Assembly: GCA_916613615.1 (NCBI GenBank)
Contig: OU744730.1
Location: forward strand, 20,834,406-20,898,405
Length of the DNA stretch: 64,000 bases
Source: Steromphala cineraria
Lineage: Eukaryota > Mollusca > Gastropoda > Trochida > Trochidae
Direction: 5' to 3'
Shown: one piece after another, positions 1 to 11,585 of the stretch
How positions within the stretch are numbered: position 1 is the stretch's first letter
How the letters are laid out: every line of letters begins with the position of its first letter
Notes under the pieces: model-generated
Database searches by the model: none
Told to the model about the DNA's origin: nothing
Seen by the model: the letters and a program-made list of their open reading frames with translations, nothing else
Program-made: the position numbers and the translations under genes

Positions 1-444
1 TTTTTAGGAAAATAAATTTGTACAGTGTCTTATGTTTAAAAAAAGGTGAAAAAGAGAATTTAGCAAATTATACAAACAGATCATTTTCTAACTTATAAAA
101 ATCTTTATTTATCGTAATGAATTACGATACTTTAAAACAATCAAATTGGATAGAATAACAGCCTGGAGTTTGCTAACAAAGTCAAGATTAAGGAGTTAGA
201 AAGTACTAAGATAGAATAAATTGTCAAAGAAATGACTTAAGTTGAAACTAATGAGAATTGATATCATCGAATAGGTTAACTTTTCAGTACAATCTAAACT
301 CTTGTAATTTGACATGAAAAAACGTTAACTAGTAACCGATTCTATATTCTTTCTGTACAAAACGAAAAAAATTTAATTGATAATGTAGATCATAGTGATC
401 AATACATTTCATATTGATAAAATAATGGCATCTATTTGGTCACT
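1..444. other. AT-rich non-coding stretch
   Basis: The stretch is AT-rich with no frame of useful length, no clear splice pair and no repeat structure. Nothing further is supported. Confidence 0.6.
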
Positions 445-448
445 TTAA

Positions 449-718
449 AGGGGCAGTAGCACGCTTTTAGGGGATATAAGGTGATGTCAGGAAAATGAAA
501 ATAAAGGGTTCCGATTGAAAGACAATGTATTCAAACTAAATGAAGCAGCAGTAAATCAAATATATAATGTGAAGTTCGGCCATGCGATTCATTTTTCTTA
601 CCCAAAATAAATTAAAGGTGTTCACACAAAAAATCAAAATAATACATTAAGCATTAACTTACAATTATCAATGAAATTTGAAAATATAAAATGTTCAAAA
701 AACGTGCTACTGCCCCTT
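449..718. mobile_element. TTAA-flanked MITE, internally deleted copy
   Basis: The left end reads AGGGGCAGTAGCACG and the right end carries its reverse complement CGTGCTACTGCCCCT, so the element has terminal inverted repeats of about 15 bp. TTAA lies immediately outside on the left (445-448) and one base beyond the T on the right (719-722), which suggests a TTAA target duplication as made by piggyBac-type transposases. There is no coding capacity, so it is non-autonomous. Compared with the copy at 54297-54649 it lacks about 85 bp of the interior, just after the shared GGTGTTCACACAAAA stretch. The superfamily assignment rests only on the TTAA and could be wrong. Confidence 0.8.
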
Positions 719-3190
719 TTAAGGGCACATTACCCAATGTTGTCAACAGCCACCTTGATAAACTCAATATCATAAGTGTCAACACTTGCTCAAAGACCCC
801 AACACTATGTTACCAAGCCCACGTCTGTCCGCTAGTTGCGCTATTGTATTTCAACACATAATGTGAAATAATTATTTTTCCAAGTTGCAGCTGCTTAATA
901 ATTAATTTTACAAAATCCAACTTGTCGGTTACCATGGCAAAACCCTGCTCTAAACAATTTAGCCACATTTGCATGTTCCCTCTGTTTTTTTCCACGCGTC
1001 TAATGACGGATCACGAATGTGGCTATCTACCAAGAAAGACTTCACTGACTGATTTCGTAGCCTCTGGCCCCCATTGCAGATGAAACTCTCTTTTTTTCCT
1101 GGCCATTTCCTTACTTTCGAGCGATTTATTGTCTTGTCTGGCTTTATATTTCAAGTCGTTGACAAAAGTAATTAGTTTAGAGAACAGTTTTGAAAAGGTT
1201 CGCCATATCTGAATGATTTTCTTTGTTATCGCATGGTATATTGTTCAAATATGATTCAATATTTATGATAATTGGCAAGAAAATATTGTAAAATATGAAT
1301 GTTTAATAACTTACAGCGTTATAGTTAAGATGTTGTTGATATGATCATGATTATCTTACACCTTGAATGTTAAAAAAAAGGATTCTTTTAGTTTAAATCT
1401 GATAATACTCTCTTGTTACAATTATCTTAGATTAAATGATAACAATGTTAAAATAGGTTTTTAAGAGTTAATTTGATATTATCAAAGGTGTTGTAAAGTG
1501 AAAATATCAAAAAGGGGGAAAATAGTTATTGTCTTATGTGTTTTTAGAATAATTTTGTGACCTGTTGAAAAAAAAAATATTTCAAATTGAGTATACTTAA
1601 TTTTGAATTAATGTTGGAAAATGAAAGTTTGTTTAATTCAATGTTTGTGTTTGATGTCATAAATTGAAAATTTTAATTATATTTGCTTTGATTTGATTCA
1701 AATTCATCCTTTTTTAAAAAAGACCGAAACGTTGATCATATACTATAATGAAAATCATTTCCTAACATATTTTAGATGTCTACATTTGGACAGTGGAATT
1801 TAAATAAAAATTCAATCAAGTATTAATTTCTGTGACTTTTGAGACAATGACACTGTTAAAAGTACACAAAACGAAAAACAAGTATGATAACATATAAAAA
1901 AATTGTTCGAGTAAAAGTAGTTGAGTGAATGTAAACAAGCTAATAAGTGTGTTTGAGGGGAGCTTTATCCAAGGGGAGATAAATACTGGTGTAACTGGCG
2001 ATCAAGACCCCAGGGACAAAAGTATAATGAAAGATTGTTGCATTAGCTTTGGAACAAGTAAGCTTATTTTCTCCCAGATCGGAGGGGAATATCGGTCCAG
2101 GATTATTATCGATCGGGGGACAGAATTCTGCATAAACGAATATTTCCTGAGCATCATTTGCATAAATATGGGCTATAGAAGATTAACATGGTTATGTGAC
2201 ATTAATAACCGTATTGTACAGAACTTTTTTCTTCCACCAAGCGCAGGAAGTAACATGACAGTGCTGCTCTCTAGAAAATGAGATAGAAAATTAATTTGGT
2301 TGGAGAGGCAACTTCCCGACACAAGCACAAGTAGTATGCGATCAGGTCGTCAAACTTGAATAGCAATGGCAAAAATTCCGGCTTCCTAATACAATGTGTT
2401 GATTAAGGCAAATATCTTTGAATGGTCAAAGCTGATATGATTTTCTTGTGGCGGGGCCTTGTTCCATCACAGTTATTAACAGTTTGTCACTCGTGGCGAG
2501 GTTTTAGCGCAATGTCACCCGCGAGGGAGTCTTAATGAAAGACGTCACTCTCAAATATCCCCTTTCCCTCCTAGTCCATCACACGTTTTGCAATTATCAG
2601 CGCACAAAACCTTTCCTCTGATGATATTTCAGTTTATAGAATTACAATTTTCTATTTGATGGGCCGATGCATTTTGCTGCATATTTTTGTTTATTGTATT
2701 AAAATGTTCTATTTTAATGGAACAATGCATTTTTGCAACTATTTCTGTTAGTGGAAAAAAAATGTCCAATTTGATTGGACAATGTATTTTATTGTTGATG
2801 AATTAAAACTTTCAATTTGTTGGTGACAGAAACCTGTGATGTCTTCTGTTGAAAATCTTAAATCTTTGTATGAAGTGTGACAGGGGAGTTTGTTGGCTAT
2901 TATCAACATTTTAGCATTATGAAATTAAATGTCCCAAATGACTTGTTATGATCGAAAATAAGAATGTGTTATTTTCAAGTATTTGACAAACTGATCCTAA
3001 ATAAGAACTGTTTAAATTGACATTAACCCTAATAACACCGAAAAACATGTAAAAATGTTGGAGTTTTATCATTTTGTCAATGATCTTTTACACAAAACAA
3101 TGACATAAATTTTTAATCCTTGAAATCTTTTCCAAAGATTATTAAATAAACTAAAAGATAAAAATGTGACAGAGATGATTTACAAAATTT
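719..3190. other. Non-coding stretch with one higher-complexity block
   Basis: Mostly AT-rich sequence. A 118-codon open frame at 1925-2281 has no recognisable domain and no splice or promoter context, so I do not call it a gene. The interval of about 2430-2600 is clearly richer in G, C and CpG than its surroundings and could be a regulatory block. Around 2645-2800 the sequence is quasi-periodic: GATGCATTTT, AATGCATTTTT and AATGTATTTTA recur every 55-60 bp, a decayed tandem repeat. At 1728-1735 a CGAAACGT motif follows a CTTTTTTAAAAAAG palindrome, a possible scrap of a Penelope-like end. Confidence 0.4.
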
Positions 3191-3222
3191 ATATCTGTTT
3201 GATTGACCTAAAGACATGATAA
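3191..3222 (+). repeat. 32-bp direct repeat, left copy
   Basis: This 32-bp segment (starting ATATCTGTTTGATTGACC) recurs without mismatch at 3313-3344. The two copies bracket a truncated MITE, so they look like a duplicated target or a rearrangement footprint. Confidence 0.9.
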
Positions 3223-3312
3223 GTAAAGGGGCAGTAGCACGTTTTTAGGGGGAATATAAGGTGATGTCAGGAAAATGAAAATTTATGGTTCCAATTGAAA
3301 GACAATGTATTG
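3223..3312 (+). mobile_element. Truncated MITE, left end only
   Basis: The left terminal repeat (AAAGGGGCAGTAGCACG) and about 88 bp of the same element as 449-718 and 54297-54649 are present, ending after GACAATGTATT. The right terminal repeat and the rest of the body are missing. The fragment sits exactly between two identical 32-bp direct repeats and lacks the TTAA seen at intact copies. That is more than a simple 4-bp target duplication and suggests an aborted repair or template-switching event. Confidence 0.8.
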
Positions 3313-3344
3313 ATATCTGTTTGATTGACCTAAAGACATGATAA
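3313..3344 (+). repeat. 32-bp direct repeat, right copy
   Basis: Exact second copy of 3191-3222, immediately downstream of the truncated MITE. Confidence 0.9.
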
Positions 3345-6300
3345 TTTTTAAAAGATAACTTTTATTGATAAATAATGATAAAAGTAAAGAGATTTCAAGA
3401 TTGGATCAAAATCACTTTTTGAAAGAGGTCTGAAGGCAAAGTCTTAGACCATCAATCAAAGCAAATAGACAATACATGTACATTTGATGAAGATTACAGC
3501 TAACAAAAACCCTATGAAAACAAACTGAAAAGATACTGACCCCAAAACAAGGCAAATTTCAGGACAAATGCTGTCAATCTAAAGATATGGTTCCAACATC
3601 AAGGACCTAATGATCGGAAACTGCATCTTATCAAGCACAAGAAGTACCAACACCAATGGTGAAAACAATCTGAATATATACAGTCCAAAAACAAAGAAGT
3701 AAATTCCAAGACCAACCAAATCTCGAGAAACAGACCTTATATGTAGTTGTCTGAAGACAATGTCCAATTGATAAAGAAAATGAGAAAAATAAAAGATGTT
3801 GATTATGAAAACATTTTAATGACCCTAAACCCTAATAAAAACACGAAAGCATGATTCATAGAAGAAGCCACACTCAAAAGTTGAAAATTTACAAATCGAA
3901 TCCTCATGAAAATATTGACAGTTCTGCTCATGTAGCGTAACAATAGTAGTTTATCAGTTGATTGACACCTTCTCAAGATGGACATACTCCATAAGCAAGC
4001 TTACAGCAAATTATGCTTGCACAGGAAACACATCTGTAGATGTGCTTGCATGCATATAGCTGTATATATATATACATGCTTATGTCAGCTGTGATTGATT
4101 TAACGGCTCCATAGATGTTCATGTTGTAATGGATGGAAAACAACGGTAATCATAGTGATATTACGTCCAAAGATGATATTCATGACAAAACCTTCAGCCT
4201 CCTGGATTGTGTTGAAGTCTTTGCTTGGAGCTTAAAAAGTGTGAAATTTTAACAATGACGTCACATTGGTATCTCTCATATTTAGCTTCTCCATCATTTC
4301 AAAAATTCAGAAACTCCTTTATCTGCTTCTTATGATACCATTTCTCTTGATAAGAAGAAAATGGCACACCTTTTTGTTTTTCATCAATTGTATGAAGAAT
4401 GTCATCAGTCTTTTTGATAGTAACTCTGTGACTGGTGGTCAGTACTTGATTATTCTCTTATCTTAAATGGATACTGGCTATGTTAAACTACAGCATTGGA
4501 CGAAAAGAACATCATAAAATTTCAGGAATATCTTCTAAAACACCAACTATATTGTTAACAGTAACTTGTAACTCTGATTGGAACAATTGTATATGTATAC
4601 CGTGGTATTTATATTCTGCACATGCAAAGTTCTTAACTGTTTCAATTCTCTTTTCTCCTCAACTTGATCAATGTTCATTTCCAAATTTTTAACTACCAGT
4701 GATATGAAACAATTTGTTTTGGTTCATTGTTCACTGCAATCTTGACTGCCTTACTGGTTGCAAACACTTAAGGTTTGTCTATTAATCATAATGAAATTAC
4801 AAGATTTATATACAGAAAGAGGCCAAAATTAGGCTTACCAGTAAACTATACCAATTGGAACCCAAAAGCCTATCATGGGTGTATGTAATGTTCCATGTCT
4901 TTTAACTCAACCATTTTGAACATACCTAAAAGCATCTGAGCTGCTAAGAATGGTAACACAATCATCTATTTTATCATATTTGTAACATTAAGGAACAACA
5001 CGAGAGAGACCACAAGAACAGTAGTTGACATCACAACATTTAATACAGGACTGAAGAGTACAAGGACAAACGCGAATGCGGTTACATGCAATGCACATGC
5101 AGGCTCATGGGAGCGTATACTACGTTGTGTTCAGGAGAGCCGACATAGAACACGAACATATCGTTACAATATTGTCTTCGAATTAAAGTCGTCCTTGTCA
5201 CTCCCAGCATAACCATGTCACTGTAAATCTATTACTGCATCTTTTCCTAGTCTTTTAATTGTAGAGTATTTATAGTAGATTAGTAATAAACAACCTTGCA
5301 ACTTCTTATTTCTATCCATGACAACTGAAAATAAACTGTCTGGAATTCTGAAAAAAGGAGAGAGGGAGCCACCCGCAATGGAAGAACAAAGACACATGTT
5401 TTACTTAATAAAAGTTTATTTCGTTATGTTTCAGGTTTTCGGCATCCTTCGTCAGACCAACCAATTCTGTTTTCATTTACAAATGATATTAATTTTGTTG
5501 ACAAATAACTACTCAATTTATTGACATCAAAAGAAAATGGTGCACCAATTTGGAACTGAGAAACATTACCTAGAAAGTGACATTTTGAGCTTGTGACTAA
5601 CGAAGGCGACTCATCTTTGTAATAAGTGTTTCTTGCTTCAGATATGTGGTAATGTTACCCTACTTGTGTGAGAGTCTGTCCATAGCAAGAATCAACTGAA
5701 CACAATTAAACAAATATCAGTGATATATTTTAGTTACCCGATCTCCCTTCTTCCGATGATAATGATCTATGTGTGCAATTAAATCTATTTGCGTTATCTC
5801 TTTGACTACGAGTATTTTTTAAAACAATGCTGCTTACAAGCCCTTGTTACATTTCAAGTTTTGTGCTCTTCTTATCACATTCTAATTGCAGAGAAATATT
5901 GTTATATCTTTTGAAATCAGATAAGAATTTCAAAATGGGAATGTGATCACCACCTTCACTGGTAAAATAAAAGGTCAATTTACCATAAATTTATTTCTAT
6001 CAATCTTTTTTAATTTTGTTTTAATGATTATTTTATAAAATGAATTTTAAAGCACTTGAAGGTTTTTCAATCATGTTTTACTAGCAGTACAAATTGATCA
6101 TAGGTTTCTTTGCATTAATTAAGAAGTGACATTATTGTTTCTCAAAGTTAATAGCAAATCTCAATGAAAATGAAATTCTTCTTCCCCTATCTTCCTCTTG
6201 TAAATGTGTTTTGAATGGATACTTTAATCTGCATGAGAAGTAACTACTTATTGAAATTTATAATAATAAACAATATAACAACACATATTGCTTGGGCATT

Positions 6301-9212
6301 TTGAAGTGGAATACCACTAGAATATCTATGGATATGAATTTCCTTTTTTTGATAGACGATTAAGTATATTGATACTTTTTAACCATGTTTACACTAGAAT
6401 ATCTATTCTTCTGAAGGCCAATTCCTCTGCAAGTATTTAAACTACCGGGTAATATCCACAAAGAAATCTTTGGCTAAACAAGGCCAAAAGTTCCAATGCA
6501 CTGCTCTGTATCATCCCTTGGATTTTCATCAGGAAACTCTGTACTGAAAGTGTGAGCTAAGGGCTAGAATTACAATAAAAGACATTTGTGGTTAAACAAG
6601 GTCAAAAGTATCACCCCTTGGAATTTCATCAGGAAAATCTGTCCTGAAATGAAGCGTCCTTGAGTTTTCTTAAAACGATAACTTAATGATAGGCTTGACA
6701 TAACATAATGGAAAAATAGTTTTTTTGGTATCTTGGTTTTTCAAACACCAGATTTGACTTGTCTCAGAACTTAATTTTGATATTTGATAAAGAAACACTT
6801 TAACTTTGTAGGCTACGTACACAGAAATGTGAACTAAGATCTGGAATTACAAACCAATTTGTGCATCATAAGGTAGACTAACATTTAGTCTCAGAAGTAT
6901 TTTTTTAATATTGACAGCATTTTAGACAATTCATGTATAATATAAAAAAAATGGAGCCCAGAAGTTTTAACTAAAGCTGAGCGATCTAGACTTGCTTTAC
7001 TTTTCTAGACTGGGTTGGTCATCAATTAATTTTTTTTGCTTTAGGGTCTGGATGACAGACTGATCATAAGGCAAGAGCGTGTGATAACGACTTTTGAAAG
7101 TTCACGGGTACAAATGATATGGCAGTTTCATTTGCTAAGTCAAACTCTGTAATTTCAGTACAGATTTTCCAATGAAAAGTCCCCAGAGGTTATACACTAT
7201 GGAGCATTGCAGCATTCAGTCATTGGTAAAAGAAGTTGACATGACATGATTGTTACTAAGAACATATACAGTTTTTTTTATGATACCTTATCTGTTAAAT
7301 TCGTTGATATTGAAATAAATATGACCTTTTTGTCCCTTATTAATTTTATCATCATAGCTCATATTTACACACTTTCAAAATTATATTAGTTTTACAGCAC
7401 TATATTGCAGGAGATAATTACATTATCATAATCAGCAGGTGATCTAGGTTAATGAACAAACACTGTTTGTGTTCCTTATTCCCTTAGGAATCATAATGAC
7501 CCACATTTCGTCCCTACATGACACTTTGCTTCATAATATTTGCAAAAAAATTGGTTGCTTAAGAAACAGTATAAACTCTTAACACAAGCAATTGAATATT
7601 TCATGTATTGCTGGGATATGTTGCACGCCCATTGTGAACCATTATTGTTCTGCAGTCATTCATGGGCCAATCATAAAGGAAAAACAATTACTCGTAATGA
7701 AGCATGATTACTGGAATGACAAGTATAGACAATTCCAACAGAAGCCTGTTATCACCTTGCTTACAATGAACATCAGTTGTCAAGGGAATAGTATTCTCGC
7801 CATGCAACTGTTCTTGAATACTGTAATAGGTTTTTCAAATTGCATCAAGTTCTGAATTAATTATGAGGGAAAACATTGAAATCAGAAAGCGACTATCCCT
7901 TGAAAGTTGTTAATGACGAGGCTGAAAGCATGAGTTCGTCGAAATAATTAGCTTGATGATCATCCTTTTAAACTAAAAAAGATTTGTTTTTAAAAATGTA
8001 TTGATAGCGTTATAACTTGAAGTGATCTTATTGATTTGAAACTTTTTGGACAACGTTTGGTATTAATGTTCTGGTAACTACTTCCTCAATCATTTTACCA
8101 AAATCTATAGTGGAAGAGTCTGTTGAATATCTTATGATAGTTTTAAGATTAGGTTTTAATGGATCAACATCGGTCATTTGAGATTATCATTTAGAAATAA
8201 GATTGCGAGTATTGATGTTTGAAAATTTGAAGATTTTACCAGGTTTCAAAAATTATGCCAAAAAATGCAATGAAATGGTAATAAAGATTAAGATCCAAAT
8301 AAATCTTTTCCTGGTTTCAGAAAAGTTATTGTACTGGTATGAGGTAATTGAATAAATGCAATTACCCAAGAGTTTTATTACTTTAAATTAAAGTAACATA
8401 TTTCCTTATCTCAGAATAATACTTTTATTGTGTCATTGAATATATGGAATTTAAACAATGTTTAATGGTATTCTGAATCACATGTCAAATAATTATTTTA
8501 TTACCAAGCCATTAATGACTGTTCAATTTGAAACAAATGATATTCAGTAATTGTGCAAAGAATAAATTATCTTCACGAGAGCTCATACATATTGATAGGG
8601 ATATATGGATTGTTCAGCGGGATCTTAGGTCAGGCAATTTGTATTCAAATATGATAAGTTAAGTGTTTGTCCTATTAATACATAGGTCACCAGGTCACAT
8701 CCGTGTATTCATGCTCAACTCCCCGAGGAGTATACAAACCTATTTCTTATAGCAACCAATCATCACTCGAGAAAGCTCATAGAACTTGTTGAAGGTGATC
8801 AAGGAATTTTGAAATTGGGAGGTTTACCTATCGTAAATTTGAAAGGGGTTGGGGTGGGGGTGGTATCCTTTTTGGATATGCTGATGAATGGCAGAAACTT
8901 TATGTTTACTCATTGGTAGTCAGATTATTGGAATTGAAACATAGATTTGCTGTAAAGAATTGAAATATACACATTAAGCTGTACGTCAAATGTTCCTCGT
9001 AAAAATTAGTTTGTTGAACCTAAATAATGTTTCCTGAACAGTTGTATGTTCCTTATGTTTAGAAAACACTTGTACCATTATACAAATAATTATCATTTGC
9101 AATATGATTTTTAAAAAGGATTCTGAATGTATTCAGAAAGTTTGTTAACAAATTTAATGATTGGGCTTTTGTAGTTACAAATCAAACAATGATTGATTAT
9201 CATCTTGATTAG
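3345..9212. other. Long non-coding stretch, nothing recognisable
   Basis: Unique, AT-rich sequence. Open frames are all under about 90 codons (for example 7592-7855) with no domain, no Kozak or splice support and no family resemblance. Minor features are an alternating TA tract near 4065-4076 and two related sentences near 6500-6650 sharing the stretch CATCAGGAAA, perhaps a decayed duplication. I see no transposon ends, RNA genes or convincing exons. Confidence 0.5.
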
Positions 9213-9315
9213 GTAAGGGCTGACAGATTTAAGATCAAATTACCTTCACAATGGTCAAAGTAAGGGCTGACAGATTTAAGATCAAATTACCTTCACAATG
9301 GTCAAAGTAAGGGCA
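9213..9315 (+). repeat. 47-bp tandem duplication, about 2.2 copies
   Basis: The unit begins GTAAGGGCTGACAGATTTAA. It starts at 9213 and 9260, and a partial third copy begins at 9307, giving an exact 47-bp spacing. The two full copies are identical by eye, which suggests a recent slippage or repair duplication. Confidence 0.9.
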
Positions 9316-10820
9316 GAAATAAATGAAAGAGAGCTTTTGAGTGTGTATGTAATTACGCTATTTCAATTATTTTTGCTTTGATGAGGTAAATTAAAAAGTT
9401 AAAACTATGCAACAATTTCTTGAGGACATGTTACAAACGAAATTAATTAAGTATGATCCTTTTATAACCTTTAATGATAATCAAAGACAAACAGATATCG
9501 TCTCTTTATGATGACGGACAATGTAATGGAAATAAGTACACCTTTCCAAACGATGACCAGAAAAAAGGCAGTGATACGTCCCATGTGGTCGTTGAGAGAA
9601 AAGCCTATGTATCCAATTAATGAACATTAACATGTAATTTAACGTTTCCAAGCTTCATCTTTGAGGCTTTGATTAGTTTAAGAAAAACGGGAAATGGACA
9701 ACATTCGTTAGGAAGATTAGGTAATGAAATTACTTGACTTAAGAAACAATGTTACATAGGCAACGATGAAAAAGTTTGAAAATCGATTCTCATTAAAATG
9801 AAGCTGTCATATGCATCATGGTTTAAGTAAGCATACCAAGTCTGATTTGATTTATGGGTGGGAGCTATTAAAAGTTATCGAAAGTGCAGATTGGAACCGG
9901 GGCCCCCTTCTTTAGAGGAAGGAAAGATTATGATATGAAATTGATGTTGCATTATTATCAATGGGAGAAAGACGTCATGGCAGTGCGGTCTAATTAAACT
10001 GAAATTTGTCATGTGTAAAAACAGTAGCTCACTGATTATTCAATGTCAGTTTGGTTGATTATGGTTTCAAATATAAGGGGAAAAAATGATATCAGATTGA
10101 AATTTCAATGTATTAAAAATTTCGAAATTTAAAAAAAAAAATCGTATTTGAGTTTTTTAAAAGGCTTTACTATTACTGGAAAGGTAATTATGTGCCCCTG
10201 GTGATATCTATATAATAGGTAATGATGTTTTTTCAAAAATTTGGATCCTTCATTGTGAAAGAAAAGTTTCAAACTCGTTAAAGTTATGATGGATCTTGAG
10301 GGGATCAAATCCTACTCTTTAAGAGAATAATTAGAAACATTGTAAACCTATTTGGATAAATCACACCACTCTAATTGTAATGGAGATGTTTCACTTGCCA
10401 AGAGGGATATTGCTTGATCAAAATCGTGTGATTTTAATCAGAGTCAGTGATATTTTTTTTTTTTACTATAATATGAGTAAGACACAATTTTATTAACTGT
10501 TATTAAGTGATCTTTGAAGAACTTCAAATTTGATTTGATGAAAATGAATCACTTTAATCAGTATTTGATGTAAGTCGTGACTTCATCATTTTTATAAATT
10601 ATCTTTATGAAAGTTACATTATTCATATGTCAACAGTGAAAATAAATGAATTGTCTTAATATTAACTAAGAATTATAAATAATGTGCTATAAGCTTAAGC
10701 ACTAAGTACCTTTAAATGAAGATCTATATGTTTGCAAATGTTAATAGGACAAGAATTTCATGATAAAATAATAAAGGACAAGAATTTGAAGTGAATATTA
10801 TCACAATAAACATTTATATT
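9316..10820. other. AT-rich non-coding stretch
   Basis: Unique AT-rich DNA with homopolymer A and T runs near 10130 and 10455. No frame, element end or RNA structure is supported. Confidence 0.5.
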
Positions 10821-10945
10821 ATTAACAACATAGTCACAACATAGTCCTCTGCTTGAGAACGACACAAGAATCTGTGTCGAAACGTCGCATACAATGAACA
10901 AAGAAGTTGTCATCTATATATTCCTCAGCATTAACAACATAGTCA
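10821..10945 (+). mobile_element. 5'-truncated Penelope-like retroinsertion with 16-bp target duplications
   Basis: A 93-bp insert (10837-10929) lies between two perfect 16-bp direct repeats, ATTAACAACATAGTCA, at 10821-10836 and 10930-10945. That is the expected footprint of target-primed reverse transcription. The insert contains a six-pair hairpin, CGACAC (10860-10865) with GTGTCG (10874-10879), followed directly by GAAAC (10879-10883) and GTCGCA. This layout, a small stem then CGAAACGT, is typical of Penelope-like elements and overlaps the hammerhead ribozyme core. The upstream arm reads CTTGAGAA instead of the hammerhead CUGANGA, so the ribozyme is probably incomplete. There is no open frame. 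Confidence 0.65.
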
Positions 10946-11551
10946 ATAGTCACTTGAGGTTCAGAAATACACGGCTAGCAAAAATAGTTATTAAAACAAT
11001 TATTATAATAGAGAAATAAATGATGTAACATATGAAATAATAAATTGTGATATGGTGCTAAGGAAAAAATATATGATAATTATTACAAAATACATGTCAT
11101 TGCATTTATTATTGACACAACAAAGTAGGAAATAATCAATGTAGCAATAAATGTGGGTGAAACAAAACAATTCACTACAGGCAAGCTCTTTGCTTTCTCC
11201 TCTGAAATTATCTACTGGAATTTCACTTAATTTTTACTGTTGATTCGCCATGTTTCTTATGCATGAAAGTAAATGCTGTAATTACACTATCTTAAAGAGA
11301 TAAGTATCAATAGATAAACACATATACACAACTAATTAATTAATTAATCAAGATGTATAAGATCAGCAGGACAAGGTATTCCGTTCTAGCAATATTTATG
11401 AACAGCTTTAATTCTTGAATATCGTTTCCACAAAAAATATAAATAGGACTCTCTTTTTGAGATTATGTTAACCAAAAATTTGTTTAAAATAGCTTGTGAT
11501 ATGTAACATTAGCAGCCAATGAGAGTTTAATAATCTTTTGTTTCATTTCAG
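10946..11551. other. AT-rich non-coding stretch
   Basis: Contains a short AATT microsatellite near 11333-11352 and otherwise featureless AT-rich sequence. Its last part forms the pyrimidine-rich tract in front of the candidate microexon at 11552. Confidence 0.5.
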
Positions 11552-11585
11552 ATGAAGGAAAATCAGAGATTGAAGACATAAAAAG
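11552..11585 (+). CDS. Candidate 34-nt coding microexon
   Basis: A 34-nt segment is bounded by a good 3' splice site (TCTTTTGTTTCATTTCAG) and a consensus 5' splice site (AAG followed by GTGAGT). Only one reading phase is open: with the first two bases AT closing a codon it reads (x)-EGKSEIEDIK plus AG of the next codon. The other two phases stop. The peptide is strongly charged, as microexon peptides often are. I recognise no protein family. It would enter in phase 1 and leave in phase 2. The flanking sequence is intron-like for kilobases. Chance occurrence of such a pair in 64 kb is not excluded, so the call is tentative. Confidence 0.35.

Noticed and set aside
1714..1745. Penelope-like end fragment (CGAAACGT)
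   Set aside because: Only an eight-base motif after a T/A palindrome. No target duplication or further similarity, so it is noted but not annotated as an element.
1925..2281. 118-codon plus-strand frame
   Set aside because: No family resemblance and no transcript signals. Such lengths are expected by chance in this much sequence.
10860..10886. Complete hammerhead ribozyme
   Set aside because: Stem II and GAAAC are present, but the CUGANGA core is replaced by CTTGAGAA, and stems I and III are not evident.
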